In this document: positions 34,949 to 44,704 of the stretch, in pieces
How positions within the stretch are numbered: position 1 is the first letter of the stretch
Layout: every line of letters begins with the position of its first letter
Assembly: GCF_003610805.1 (NCBI RefSeq)
Contig: NZ_RAPF01000002.1
Span: 450,767 to 514,766, forward strand
DNA: 64,000 bases
Direction of reading: 5' to 3'
DNA from: Altericroceibacterium spongiae
GTDB taxonomy: Bacteria; Pseudomonadota; Alphaproteobacteria; Sphingomonadales; Sphingomonadaceae
Made by a program: the position numbers and the translations under genes
The notes under the pieces: model-generated
What the model saw: the letters and a program-made list of their open reading frames with translations, nothing else
What the model was told of the DNA's origin: nothing
Databases searched by the model: none

Positions 34949-35995
34949 ATGGCGGAAAAACAGGGGCAGAAAGCCAAGTTTTCGCTGCATGGCCTTCGTG
35001 AAAGCGCTAGCAGGGCTGTTATGACAATTGAAAACGCAATCAAGAACGAACTTCCAGACAATATTGGTGCGCGCGTGCAGTCGGTCCGTCTCAATGATGG
35101 TATTGCAACATTAGTGGTGGATGCCAGTGGTCTCGCCCGCAGCGACGCAGCAGCACTTGAAGAACGGATACGCCAAACTCTTACGACTATAGAAGGTGTA
35201 CGGGATGTGCGTGTTGCCATGATGGCGGATAAGGTGAAACGCAGACTTGTCGCTGTGGGTTCGGGCAAGGGCGGGGTCGGAAAATCCACCCTTACAGCCA
35301 ATCTTGCTGTTGCGCTTGCGAGGGCTGGGCATAAAGTCGGTGTGGTTGATGCAGATATTTATGGGCCTTCTCAGCCTACATTGCTCGATCCGGCGAATCA
35401 GAAGCCACAGGCCCGGGATAAGCAACTGATTCCCGTTGAAAGTGAATTTGGGGTAAAACTATTGTCTACCGGGCAGTTGATCGAGCCAGGCAAAGCAATT
35501 GCCTGGCGTGGCCCTATGACTGGCGGTGCATTAACGCAGATGATGGAAGCTGACTGGGGCGATACCGAAATTATTCTGATCGATTTGCCACCGGGAACGG
35601 GTGATATCCAGCTTACCATGATCCAGAAATTCAAACCCGATGGCGCTATGGTTGTATCTACTCCGCAAGACCTGTCATTAATCGACGCGGCACGTGCACT
35701 GGATTTGTTCCGTCAGGCACATGTCCCCGTGATCGGGATTGTCGAGAATATGGCGGGTTATATGTGCCCTCATTGCGGTGAAATCAGTGATCCTTTCGGC
35801 AGCGGCGGAGCGGAAGCCGCAGCCCTGCAGCTCGGCGAGAACTTCCTTGGGCGCATCCCTCTCGCCATGGAAATTCGTGTGGCAAGCGATACCGGGCAGC
35901 CACCGGCAGCCAATAATACGCCACAAGGACAAGCGTTTGCTGGGATCGCACACAAATTAAGCGACTGGCTGACATCAAAGGGCCAGCCCGGATGA
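34949..35995 (+). CDS. apbC: Iron-sulfur cluster carrier ATPase Mrp/ApbC
   Basis: A 348-residue P-loop protein that carries [4Fe-4S] clusters to apoproteins. It has an N-terminal MIP18-like domain, the deviant Walker A GSGKGGVGKSTLTANLA, DADIYGPSQPT, DLPPGTGDIQLT and the cluster-binding CPHC in MAGYMCPHCGE. The start is uncertain: ATG 35021 (MTIENAIK) is preceded by AGGG and would remove a basic 24-residue extension. It is divergent from hflK, and its stop overlaps the next gene (ATGA). Confidence 0.93.
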   Translation: MAEKQGQKAKFSLHGLRESASRAVMTIENAIKNELPDNIGARVQSVRLNDGIATLVVDASGLARSDAAALEERIRQTLTTIEGVRDVRVAMMADKVKRRLVAVGSGKGGVGKSTLTANLAVALARAGHKVGVVDADIYGPSQPTLLDPANQKPQARDKQLIPVESEFGVKLLSTGQLIEPGKAIAWRGPMTGGALTQMMEADWGDTEIILIDLPPGTGDIQLTMIQKFKPDGAMVVSTPQDLSLIDAARALDLFRQAHVPVIGIVENMAGYMCPHCGEISDPFGSGGAEAAALQLGENFLGRIPLAMEIRVASDTGQPPAANNTPQGQAFAGIAHKLSDWLTSKGQPG

Positions 35996-38259
35996 CGATT
36001 AGCCGGCGTGGTCTTCTTGCAGGAGCTGCTGTGGGAGGTGGACTGCTTGTTGCGTGGAGTTTTGTACCGCGCCATTATGACGCTCCGCTTCCTGCCGGGC
36101 GCGATGAATATAGTTTTGATGCCTGGTTAAAAATTGCCGCTGACGGGGTGGTTACAGTGGCTATCCCGCAAATAGAAATGGGGCAGGGCGTCACAACTTT
36201 GCTGGCCCAGATTGTTGCGATGGAACTGGGCGCTGATTGGCGGCAGGTTGCAGTTGAACCCGCACCGATTAGCGGGGCTTATCCCAATCTGGCACTGGCG
36301 GCTCGCTGGGCTCCCCTTTGGCGTCCAGCGCTTCCAGCGCTGGCTGACGATCCTGATGACTGGTTGTTGCGACGTTGGGCAGAAACAAATCGGTTTGCTG
36401 TCACAGCGGATGGTATGTCGCTTGCCGCTTATGAGGAGCCCTGCCGGGCAGCTGCGGCTTCCGTGCGTGCCATGTTGGCGAAAGTTGCGGCGAAGCGCTG
36501 GGATGTGGATTGGCTGCAATGCGATGCACAGAACGGTTTCATCGTGCATGGGGATAAGCGCCTGCGTTTTGCAGAGCTGGCAGAAGAAGCAGTTGCAATA
36601 ACACCACCCGACCCAGCGCCATTGCGCCCGGAGCTTCCTCGTGATCCAAGCGATCCGCTCGAGCTGGAGGAGCGCACAGCCTTTCCGCGGCTCGATCTGC
36701 CATCCAAAGTTGATGGAAGCTTTCTTTTCTCTGGCGATGTACGGTTGCCCGACCTGGTTTTTGCGGCAATTCGTCATGGCCCTGTGACCGAAGCGGTTTT
36801 GTCTTCTTTCGACCGCGACGCTGCAAGCGAACGGTCGGATCTGGTTGGCGTTGTGCAAGGCAAACGCTGGCTGGCCGCTGTGGCCACGAACTGGTGGGCT
36901 GCAGAAAAGGCGTTGGATGCAATGGCGCCGCGTTTTACCCTCCCCAATCCGGTTGACAGCGGACGGATTGAACGCACGCTTGATCAGGCCGTCAAGCAAG
37001 GAGACGCACAACGAATTTATGAGCGGGGTGATGGTGACGGTGGAATGGGGGAGCCGTCATTATCCTTCCGGTACAATGTTGCTCCAGCCGTACATGGAAC
37101 AATAGAAACAGCCAGTGCTACGGCTCGACTACTGGATGGAAAACTTGAGCTCTGGATAGCTACGCAGGCCCCAGACCATGCACGGCGTGCGGCTGCAAGA
37201 GCACTGGATATGTCGCCCGCTGATGTGGTGCTTTATCCGATGCCGGCAGGGGGGAGTTTCGACAGGCGGCTCGATCACGATCATGCGATTGAGGTGGCAC
37301 TAATTGCGCGGGAAACCGGTCGACCGGTGCAACTCACATGGTCTCGCTGGCAAGAGCAACTGGCATTACGTCCGCGTACACCTGTTGCGGCAGAAATGAG
37401 TGTCAAGCTTACACCCGAAGGCGATATTGCGATGCTTCACGGTCGCGTAGCACTGCCGGCAACGGTGCGGGAATTCGGAGCGCGGCTGTTCGAGAATATG
37501 ACCGACTGGGCGGCTATGGCAGAGATGACTGGCGTGGCTGATCCGATGGCACTGGAAGGGTTGGCGCCTGCTTATAGTATAGCCCATGTGGCACTCGATC
37601 ATGTGCCTGCGACTATTGGCTTGCCTACAGGCCGACTGCGCGGGAATGCGCATGGTTATACAGCGTTTTTCACGGAAAGCCTGATTGATGAAGTGGCGAC
37701 GCTTTCCAGGCGGGAGCCGCTTGCATATCGTATGAAAATGCTGGGGGACGATCCCCGTTTGGCTGAATGTTTGCAACGCGTTGCCCGTCTTGGGGCATGG
37801 GGTGGCGGTGCAGACAATAGCGGGCAAGGACTTGCCTGCCATCATATGGGGCCGCTCCAAAGTGGGGGGCGCATAGCGCTGATTGCTAAGGTGGTGGTTG
37901 GTGAGCATGGCATCGAGGTGCAGCAATTTGCGGCGGCGGTTGATATAGGGCGGATTGTGAATCGCGATATCGCCTTGCAACAAATCGAAGGCGGGCTGAT
38001 CTATGGATTGGGTCTGGCGCTGGGATCTGCCACAGGTTATCAGCGTGGATTGCCCACGCATGGGCAGCTTGCGGATCTTTCTCTCCCGAGGCTGGCGAGC
38101 ACGCCGGAAATCATGATTGACCTCATTGAAAGCGATGCAGAAGCCTTCGATCCTGGGGAACTTTCGGTGGCACCGGTCGCTCCTGCCATTGCCAACGCAC
38201 TCTATTCGGCAACTGGCCTGCGCTTGCGGCATCTGCCACTGCACAGGGGAGAAGGATGA
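35992..38259 (+). CDS. IorB-like molybdopterin-binding oxidoreductase subunit, Tat-exported
   Basis: A 755-residue member of the xanthine oxidase family, close to the beta subunit of isoquinoline 1-oxidoreductase and of membrane-linked aldehyde dehydrogenases. The N-terminus SRRGLLAGAAVGGGLLVAWSF is a twin-arginine signal; motifs such as IPQIEMGQGV, the mid-protein PMPAGGSFDRR and the C-terminal GGLIYGLGLALG follow. These proteins normally pair with a small [2Fe-2S] subunit (IorA), which is not in this window. It is translationally coupled to mrp upstream and hemH downstream by 4-nt overlaps. The substrate is unknown. Confidence 0.87.
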   Translation: MTISRRGLLAGAAVGGGLLVAWSFVPRHYDAPLPAGRDEYSFDAWLKIAADGVVTVAIPQIEMGQGVTTLLAQIVAMELGADWRQVAVEPAPISGAYPNLALAARWAPLWRPALPALADDPDDWLLRRWAETNRFAVTADGMSLAAYEEPCRAAAASVRAMLAKVAAKRWDVDWLQCDAQNGFIVHGDKRLRFAELAEEAVAITPPDPAPLRPELPRDPSDPLELEERTAFPRLDLPSKVDGSFLFSGDVRLPDLVFAAIRHGPVTEAVLSSFDRDAASERSDLVGVVQGKRWLAAVATNWWAAEKALDAMAPRFTLPNPVDSGRIERTLDQAVKQGDAQRIYERGDGDGGMGEPSLSFRYNVAPAVHGTIETASATARLLDGKLELWIATQAPDHARRAAARALDMSPADVVLYPMPAGGSFDRRLDHDHAIEVALIARETGRPVQLTWSRWQEQLALRPRTPVAAEMSVKLTPEGDIAMLHGRVALPATVREFGARLFENMTDWAAMAEMTGVADPMALEGLAPAYSIAHVALDHVPATIGLPTGRLRGNAHGYTAFFTESLIDEVATLSRREPLAYRMKMLGDDPRLAECLQRVARLGAWGGGADNSGQGLACHHMGPLQSGGRIALIAKVVVGEHGIEVQQFAAAVDIGRIVNRDIALQQIEGGLIYGLGLALGSATGYQRGLPTHGQLADLSLPRLASTPEIMIDLIESDAEAFDPGELSVAPVAPAIANALYSATGLRLRHLPLHRGEG

Positions 38260-39278
38260 CTTATCAATCGCAAAGCCTGCCTGCCGATCATCCGCTAGTA
38301 ACATGCGGCAGAGTAGGGCTGTTGCTAGTCAATCTCGGTACGCCGGATGCACCCACGCCGGAAGCGGTAAAGCGTTATTTGCAAGAATTCCTTTCTGATC
38401 CGCGAGTTGTGGAAATTCCGTCGATTGCCTGGCAACCTATCCTGCGCGGTATTGTTTTACGAACCCGTCCGAAAAAATCGGCCCATGCCTATAAGCAGGT
38501 CTGGACCGAGCGGGGATCGCCTTTGGCGGTAATAACAGAGGATCAGGCCGCCGATCTTCAGGAACGGTTGGGAAATGCGGTAAAAGTCAGTTTTGCCATG
38601 CGTTATGGTAACCCTTCCATTCCCTCGCGCCTGTCTGAACTAAAAGAAATGGGATGTGACCGGATTGTGGTAGCCCCGCTCTATCCGCAATATTCAGCAG
38701 CCACAAATGCAACGGTGGTGGATAAGGTGGGTGAAGCTTTGCAAGCCATGCGATGGCAGCCTGCACTCCGCACAGCGCCACCCTATTATGACGATCCGGC
38801 ATATATTGGAGCGCTAGAAAGAGATTTGGCGAAGCAGTTGGATGGCCTGTCTTTTACACCCGAATTATTGCTTTTAAGCTTTCATGGCATGCCTGAAAGA
38901 ACGTTGAAGCTTGGCGATCCATATTATTGCCATTGTCGCAAGACAGCACGACTTTTGGAAGAAGCGCTGAATCGTCCTGATTTGCGTATAGTTACAAGCT
39001 TCCAGTCGCGCTTCGGCCGAGCCAGATGGCTCGAACCGGCCACCGACATTAAATTGGAAGAAGAGGCGCGCAAAGGGATCAGAAGAGTTGCTATTGCTGC
39101 ACCGGGGTTTTCTGCCGATTGTCTCGAAACATTGGAAGAGCTGGCGATCCGCGGGAAAGAACAGTTTATGAGTGCGGGAGGAGAATACTTTGCAGCTTTA
39201 TCCTGCCTTAATGCTGGTCTGGAGGGTATGGACATGCTCGAAACGCTGATGCGTCGTGAATTGGCTGGCTGGATATGA
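38256..39278 (+). CDS. hemH: Ferrochelatase HemH
   Basis: A 340-residue enzyme that inserts Fe2+ into protoporphyrin IX, the last step of protoheme synthesis. It has LLLVNLGTPDAPT at the N-terminus, RYGNPSI, VAPLYPQYSAAT, LLSFHGMPER with the catalytic His, FQSRFGRARWLEP and APGFSADCLETLEE. Length is normal. It overlaps the IorB-like gene by 4 nt. Confidence 0.96.
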   Translation: MTYQSQSLPADHPLVTCGRVGLLLVNLGTPDAPTPEAVKRYLQEFLSDPRVVEIPSIAWQPILRGIVLRTRPKKSAHAYKQVWTERGSPLAVITEDQAADLQERLGNAVKVSFAMRYGNPSIPSRLSELKEMGCDRIVVAPLYPQYSAATNATVVDKVGEALQAMRWQPALRTAPPYYDDPAYIGALERDLAKQLDGLSFTPELLLLSFHGMPERTLKLGDPYYCHCRKTARLLEEALNRPDLRIVTSFQSRFGRARWLEPATDIKLEEEARKGIRRVAIAAPGFSADCLETLEELAIRGKEQFMSAGGEYFAALSCLNAGLEGMDMLETLMRRELAGWI

Positions 39279-39462
39279 CCGGACTGCCAGTTCACGTCAA
39301 CTCAAGGAGAGTTGCCAATCTGCAGCCTTTAAAACTTGGGGTGTGGCCTGACAGGTAACGCTTTCGATGACGGCACGGTTGATCTTGTCTCAGATGATCC
39401 GGAGATGGCGATAGCCTGCTGGTAGAGCCTAATCGTAAAGCTCTGCTCCGTCCCGGAGGTCG

Positions 39463-39660
39463 TCAAAAGTCGATAGCAATGCCATCTTTCACCCAGTCGC
39501 CGTAACGCGTCGGGCTGAGACCGTCATGATTGCCATCCGCATCTTCATGTTGCTGTGGAGGAGCGTCGGGCTGCGGTGCCGGATCGTTGGTCCAGTAGTC
39601 GGGCTTGCGAAAATTGGCCGGGCGTTGAGGTTTGGGTGACGTGTCGCTGCTCATGAGCAT
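39463..39660 (-). CDS. DUF1674 protein, SDHAF4-like succinate dehydrogenase assembly factor
   Basis: A protein of about 65 residues whose C-terminus (GLSPTRYGDWVKDGIAIDF) is the DUF1674 signature. The eukaryotic homologue Sdh8/SDHAF4 binds flavinated SdhA during complex II assembly; a bacterial role is inferred. The N-terminal half is Pro/Gln rich and disordered. Starts at 39660 or 39654 are equally possible; the longer frame into the divergent gene is not supported. It shares a 103-bp divergent region with the RsmB-like gene. Confidence 0.85.
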   Translation of the reverse strand: MLMSSDTSPKPQRPANFRKPDYWTNDPAPQPDAPPQQHEDADGNHDGLSPTRYGDWVKDGIAIDF

Positions 39661-39763
39661 TAAATGGGAGCGAAAAGCTTGCGATGCAATCCTCAGATCG
39701 GCGAACAGTGGCAGATGTAAAAAAGCATTCCTTCTTTTCGGTGCCATGCCCTATGGCAAGGCC

Positions 39764-41005
39764 ATGTCCGAAACACCTGGATTTCCCGCCCGCCGCGCTG
39801 CCATGCGTTTACTCGATGCCGTTCTTCGCCGGGGCGATACGCTCGATCAGGCCATGGGCTCTGCCACTAAAGAGCTTGATAACTTCGCAGATCGTGCGCT
39901 GGCGCGGGCCATCGCTGCGGAAGTTTTGCGCTATCTGGTCGACATTGATGCGCTGATCGATTCTGCAACGCGCAAACCTTTGCCGGAGGATGCCAAAGCT
40001 CGCACAGTGTTAAGAATCATGCTTGCACAATGGTTGCGTCTGGCGACCCCTCCGCATGCGATCGTGGCAACAGGACTACCCTTATTACAAGGCGGGCCGC
40101 GGCGGCTGGCGCATGGCGTATTTTCTGCTCTGGTCCGTCGGGCAGTGGTCTTGCCCCGGTCTCCGACACTACCTGAAAAGGTTGAGGCGCGTTGGGGCGC
40201 TGAGGCGACAAACATTGCCAGTGGCCTTGCAGTTCCGCCACAGGTCGATCTCACGCTCCGGAATCCGGATGAAACACAGAAATGGGCGGAAAGGCTTGAT
40301 GCTATTAGCCTTGCGCCCGGTCATTTACGACTGCGTCGCGGAGTAGCGATTGCTGAGTTGCCCGGTTATGCGGAAGGGGCCTGGTGGGTGCAGGACCTTG
40401 CGGCCAGCCTGCCGGCGCGCTTACTGGGGCAGGGTATGGGGCGCAAGGCGCTGGATCTTTGCGCTGCGCCGGGAGGCAAGGCCTTGCAACTGGCTGCAGC
40501 GGGCTGGGATGTGACAGCGCTCGATATCAGTGCAAAACGGCTTGAGCGATTAAGTGACAATGCCAAAAGAACCGGTCTCACTTGCACAACAGTTGTGGCC
40601 AATGCGTTAGAGTGGAAGCCTGAGATATCTTTTGACGCCATATTACTTGATGCGCCCTGTACAGCGACCGGTACTTGTCGTCGTCACCCCGATGTTCTTC
40701 ACCGGATTGGTGAGCGTCAGATCGCAGAGATGGCCGAATTGCAAGCAAAGCTCATTAAACGCGCTGCATCCTGGCTTAAGCCGCAGGGCCTGTTTGTCTA
40801 TGCGGTTTGTTCGCTGGAAGAGGAAGAGGGGAAAGCGCAGATATTCCCAACTTCGCTTTCGCCAGACCCTATTGGGCCGGAAGAATGCCCGGCAGTGCTG
40901 ATATCGGCATGTTCAGACAATCGGATTACCACTCATCCGGGAATGCGCACGGAGGAAGGGGGGGTGGATGGTTTCTTCATCTCCCGCTACCACCGTGCCG
41001 CATGA
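39764..41005 (+). CDS. rsmB: RsmB-like 16S rRNA (cytosine-5) methyltransferase
   Basis: A 413-residue RsmB/NOP family methyltransferase when started at ATG 39764 (MSETPGFPARR). It has an N-terminal NusB-like RNA-binding domain (about residues 1-140), then a SAM domain with LDLCAAPGGKALQLAA, DAPCTATGTCRRHPD (first catalytic Cys) and YAVCSLEEEEG (second catalytic Cys). It likely modifies C967 of 16S rRNA. A start at 39746 is possible. Confidence 0.92.
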   Translation: MSETPGFPARRAAMRLLDAVLRRGDTLDQAMGSATKELDNFADRALARAIAAEVLRYLVDIDALIDSATRKPLPEDAKARTVLRIMLAQWLRLATPPHAIVATGLPLLQGGPRRLAHGVFSALVRRAVVLPRSPTLPEKVEARWGAEATNIASGLAVPPQVDLTLRNPDETQKWAERLDAISLAPGHLRLRRGVAIAELPGYAEGAWWVQDLAASLPARLLGQGMGRKALDLCAAPGGKALQLAAAGWDVTALDISAKRLERLSDNAKRTGLTCTTVVANALEWKPEISFDAILLDAPCTATGTCRRHPDVLHRIGERQIAEMAELQAKLIKRAASWLKPQGLFVYAVCSLEEEEGKAQIFPTSLSPDPIGPEECPAVLISACSDNRITTHPGMRTEEGGVDGFFISRYHRAA

Positions 41006-41028
41006 TATATTCCGGTAAACGGGCCGGA

Positions 41029-41568
41029 TCAGGTTGATTTCACTTTAGCCTGAAAACTTTTGCGCAATTTCTGAAGTTTCGGCGGAATGATTGCTTTGCA
41101 ATAGGGATTACTTTGGCCCTCGCCTTGCCAATATTCCTGATGATAGTTCTCTGCAGGATACCAGACACCAGGATCTTCAATCGAAGTCACTACCTGATCA
41201 CCATATTCGATATTCGCCCGTTCAATGCCTGCGACGGTTTCTTCGTGTTGTTCCGGGCTGATAGGAAAAATGGCTGAGCGATATTGCGTGCCGACATCGT
41301 TGCCCTGGCGGTTGAGCTGCGTTGGATCGTGTGTGGCGAAGAAGATATCGAGCAATTCGGAATAGGAAATTACCGAGGGGTCGAAGGTAATTTTGATGGC
41401 TTCGGCATGGCCTGTCGTTCCTTCGCAGACTTGCTTGTAAGTCGGATTTTCAACAGTTCCGCCAATATAGCCACTTTCAACTTTATCCACACCGATAACA
41501 TCGTTGAACACGGCTTCTGTGCACCAGAAGCAACCGCCTGCGAAAATAGCCGTTTGCGTCTCGCTCAT
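41029..41568 (-). CDS. msrA: Peptide-methionine (S)-S-oxide reductase MsrA
   Basis: A 179-residue MsrA with the catalytic motif GGCFWC (C13), GYxGG, THDPTQLNRQGNDVGTQYRS and the C-terminal recycling Cys in NPYCKAIIPPKL. No signal peptide. It reduces S-methionine sulfoxide and complements MsrB at 28354-28755. It converges with the RsmB-like gene. Confidence 0.96.
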   Translation of the reverse strand: MSETQTAIFAGGCFWCTEAVFNDVIGVDKVESGYIGGTVENPTYKQVCEGTTGHAEAIKITFDPSVISYSELLDIFFATHDPTQLNRQGNDVGTQYRSAIFPISPEQHEETVAGIERANIEYGDQVVTSIEDPGVWYPAENYHQEYWQGEGQSNPYCKAIIPPKLQKLRKSFQAKVKST

Positions 41569-41685
41569 TGCCTTCCTCCTTTCGAGGTTGTCTGTTCGGG
41601 CCGTCCATGGAGGACCGAAACGCGCTTGTCATCCTTGCCTTAAAGGATAGTCTTCATAATTGACATTCCAAGGAGGAGAGGTGCC

Positions 41686-42522
41686 ATGCGTCGAATTTTT
41701 GCCTCAACAATAGTTGCGGCTGGCCTATGCTGGGCAGGGCCCGCTCTGGCTGACCAGACAGATATGTCGAACAGTGTGAGTTTTGAAGATGTCCTGACCC
41801 AGGATTTTCGAGCTAAGGACTCCATTCGGGATCAGTATCGCCATCCCGCCGAAACGCTGAGCTTTTTCCAGGTAAAGCCTGGAATGACGGTAGTCGACTT
41901 TATGCCTTCGGGCGGATGGTACACGCGGGTTCTTGTTCCTTATCTTGGAGAAGACGGAATCTATATTGGGCTTGATCCGGAAGTACCCTCTGATGCGACA
42001 GGGTTTCTTGCGACTATGCGTGATACTGCAAGCCGTGTGCCACAGCAGGCAGCCGAATGGCTTGGCGATGAGGGAGCCGAAGTACGCGGTGCCAATGTTG
42101 GTTCGATACCGGAAGAGTGGAATGGAACGGTTGATCGTGTGATGATCTTTCGGGAGATACATAATATGCATCGGCGCGACTGGCTGCGCCCGGCTTTAGT
42201 GGCTGCTCGCAAGCTGCTGAAGGAGGATGGAATGGTCGGTGTGGTTCAGCACAGAGCTAAAGCTGATGCTTCTGCGGAGTATACGGACGGTAACAAAGGC
42301 TATCTGCGCGAACAGGATGTGATTGCACTGTTCCAGGCCAATGGATTCGATCTCGTCGCATCCAGTGAGGTCAACGCCAATCTCAAAGATACAGCGAACT
42401 ATCCTGGAGGTGTCTGGACGTTGCCTCCTACCTATGCCGGTGCTGAAGAGGCGGATAAGGCGCGCTTGCAAACCATCGGGGAAAGCGACCGTATGACATT
42501 GCTTTTCCGCAAGCGCCCGTAA
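41686..42522 (+). CDS. Exported class I methyltransferase-like protein
   Basis: A 278-residue protein with a Sec signal peptide (MRRIFASTIVAAGLCWAGPALA, cleavage near residue 22) followed by a class I methyltransferase fold: motif I region MTVVDFMPSGGWYTRVL, IGLDPE, and VMIFREIHNMHRRDW. The glycine-rich loop (MPSGGW) is altered compared with active enzymes, and SAM is not expected in the periplasm, so it may bind another ligand. Such predicted methyltransferases occur widely in sphingomonads and caulobacters; function unknown. It stands alone, divergent from msrA. Confidence 0.8.
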   Translation: MRRIFASTIVAAGLCWAGPALADQTDMSNSVSFEDVLTQDFRAKDSIRDQYRHPAETLSFFQVKPGMTVVDFMPSGGWYTRVLVPYLGEDGIYIGLDPEVPSDATGFLATMRDTASRVPQQAAEWLGDEGAEVRGANVGSIPEEWNGTVDRVMIFREIHNMHRRDWLRPALVAARKLLKEDGMVGVVQHRAKADASAEYTDGNKGYLREQDVIALFQANGFDLVASSEVNANLKDTANYPGGVWTLPPTYAGAEEADKARLQTIGESDRMTLLFRKRP

Positions 42523-42614
42523 CACTCACCCGGCGGATGTTCACCCGGGATTGATCGGGCTCAAGGATTCAAGGTTCCTTCTGCGTCAGATAGGGGCGGA
42601 GGAGATTTGGAACT

Positions 42615-43784
42615 ATGGAATGCGATATTGTCATTATCGGGGCAGGCCCTGCCGGGCTGGCTTTCGCCAGTTCACTGGCAAAAACAGGGCTTTCAATCAC
42701 TCTGATAGATCGGCAGCCCTTAGATGCCATCGCTGAACCGGTATATGACGGGCGGGAAATCGCGCTGACCCATCATTCGCAGAATATTCTGCACGATCTT
42801 GGAGCATGGGCTTATCTTCCGCATGATGACATTGCGCCCTTGCAAGAAGCCCGTGTTCTGAATGGCAATTCGCCTTTTGCGCTCAGTTTCGATACGGGGC
42901 AGACCGGTGCGGAAGCGTTAGGTTGTCTTGTTTCGAATTGCCATATTCGCAAGGCGCTCTTCCGCTGTATTGAAGGGCGAGAAAAAATTACCTTGCTCGC
43001 AGGGCAGGCAATCCGATCAATTTCACATTCGCAAAAGCATGTAGCTGCGGAACTTGCCGATGGTTCCTATGTGACCGGCAAGTTGCTGGTGGGGGCAGAT
43101 TCCCGCTTTTCCTGGGTGCGAGATCAGCTCGGAATCGCGGCGGAGATCAATCGGTTGGGGCGGGGCATGTTGGTGGCGCGTATGCAGCATGAAAAACCGC
43201 ACGGCAAAATCGCAACAGAATGGTTCGATCACTACCAGACTGTTGCTATGCTGCCCTTACGAAACAATTATTCCTCCGCTGTGGTCACATTGCCTATAGG
43301 CGAGGCAGAAGCTCTGATGCGGCTGAGCGAAAAGCAATTTAGTACCGAGATTACGCAACGGTATCGCCACCATCTGGGCAATATGGAACTTGACGGGACA
43401 CGTCATCTCTATCCTCTGGCGACCACCTGGTCGCACCATTTTGTGTCTGACAGGGCTGCGCTGATAGGTGACGCGGCTGTGGGTATGCATCCTGTTACAG
43501 CGCATGGCTTCAATCTCGGTCTTAGCGGGCAGCGTCTGCTCGCTGAGGAAGTTTCAAGTGCTTTGCGCAAGGGACAGGATATAGGAGGGGCTAGAGTGCT
43601 AAGGGCTTATGAACAGGCGCATCGCAGGGCTGCAGCGTCGCTTTATCGCGGCACGAATATGCTCGTTCGTCTGTTTACCGATGAGGCCCCTCCATCGCGC
43701 GTCATGCGTCACGTGGCGTTGCGTGTGGCGCAGAAAATGCCTCTGGTGCGAAGCTCGATCCGATCTATGCTGATGGCGCGATAA
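42615..43784 (+). CDS. ubiM: Ubiquinone biosynthesis FAD monooxygenase, UbiM/UbiH family
   Basis: A 389-residue flavoprotein hydroxylase with the FAD motif DIVIIGAGPAGLAFASSL, a DG motif (LVGADSRFSWVRDQLG) and GDAAVGMHPVTAHGFNLG. The EPVYDGREIALTHHSQNIL and VLNGNSPFALSFD segments fit UbiM, the alphaproteobacterial ubiquinone ring hydroxylase. It would hydroxylate the ubiquinone ring, with position specificity varying among UbiM proteins. UbiH or UbiF assignments cannot be excluded by reading. Confidence 0.85.
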   Translation: MECDIVIIGAGPAGLAFASSLAKTGLSITLIDRQPLDAIAEPVYDGREIALTHHSQNILHDLGAWAYLPHDDIAPLQEARVLNGNSPFALSFDTGQTGAEALGCLVSNCHIRKALFRCIEGREKITLLAGQAIRSISHSQKHVAAELADGSYVTGKLLVGADSRFSWVRDQLGIAAEINRLGRGMLVARMQHEKPHGKIATEWFDHYQTVAMLPLRNNYSSAVVTLPIGEAEALMRLSEKQFSTEITQRYRHHLGNMELDGTRHLYPLATTWSHHFVSDRAALIGDAAVGMHPVTAHGFNLGLSGQRLLAEEVSSALRKGQDIGGARVLRAYEQAHRRAAASLYRGTNMLVRLFTDEAPPSRVMRHVALRVAQKMPLVRSSIRSMLMAR

Positions 43785-43849
43785 CATTTGCTCATCGCCT
43801 GGCTGGATGAGGAATAGACAGCGCATACTCTCATACATAGAAGACAATT

Positions 43850-44704
43850 ATGTCTGAAATTACCGTTGCTGCCCTGCAGCTTCCGCTTGGAAACGATGAT
43901 GAGCAGGAAAACATCGCTGCCGTTGCTACCCTGATCGAAGAGGCTGCCGCACAGGGAGCGCAAATTGTCCTTCCGCCTGAGCTCTTTTCCGGCCCCTATT
44001 TCTGTCGCGTTGAAGAAGAAGAACTTTTCGCGCTGGCAAGGCCTGTGAAAGACCATCCTTCTGTCATTGCCATGCAGGTTTTGGCTCGCAAGCTGGGTAT
44101 TGTCATCCCTACCAGCTTTTTCGAACGAGACGGCCACCATTATTATAACACGCTTGCCATGATCGGTGTGGACGGCGATATCCTTGGCACATATCGCAAA
44201 AGCCATATTCCAGACGGCCCTGGTTATGAGGAAAAATTCTATTTCCGCCCGGGAAACGACGGTTTCAAGACATGGGATGTCTGCGGCACACGAATCGGTG
44301 TGGGTATATGCTGGGACCAATGGTACCCCGAATGCGCCCGTGTGATGGCTCTGCAGGGCGCTGAATTGTTATTCTACCCGACGGCGATCGGTTCTGAGCC
44401 TTATGACGCGGATCTTGATACCAGTCGTATGTGGCGCCGTGCGATGCTTGGCCATGCCGTGTCCAATTGCATGCCGGTCATCGCAGCCAATCGTATTGGA
44501 CAGGAGGAAGGTGGTCAGACTTTTTACGGCCATAGTTTTATTACCGATGAATGGGGCGATTACCTTGCCGAATATGGTGCGCGGGAAACTGGCGTGCTTG
44601 TAGCGACAATCGATCTGGCGCGCGCCGCCAGACATCGTGCAGGCATGGGTTTCTTTCGTGATCGCCGTCCTCAACTTTATGGCCGGATCTGCGAGGACAT
44701 TTGA
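43850..44704 (+). CDS. aguB: N-carbamoylputrescine amidase AguB
   Basis: A 284-residue nitrilase-superfamily enzyme with catalytic E44 (PPELFSGPYF), K117 (YRKSHIPDGPG) and C154 (GICWDQWYPE). Those contexts are the signature of N-carbamoylputrescine amidase, which makes putrescine, CO2 and ammonia in the agmatine route. The agmatine deiminase partner is not in the window. Its stop overlaps the folK start by 4 nt. Confidence 0.93.
   Translation: MSEITVAALQLPLGNDDEQENIAAVATLIEEAAAQGAQIVLPPELFSGPYFCRVEEEELFALARPVKDHPSVIAMQVLARKLGIVIPTSFFERDGHHYYNTLAMIGVDGDILGTYRKSHIPDGPGYEEKFYFRPGNDGFKTWDVCGTRIGVGICWDQWYPECARVMALQGAELLFYPTAIGSEPYDADLDTSRMWRRAMLGHAVSNCMPVIAANRIGQEEGGQTFYGHSFITDEWGDYLAEYGARETGVLVATIDLARAARHRAGMGFFRDRRPQLYGRICEDI

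Noticed and set aside
39300..39460. A short acidic peptide frame between hemH and the SDHAF4 homologue
   Set aside because: No ribosome site, no family match and an in-frame stop near its start.
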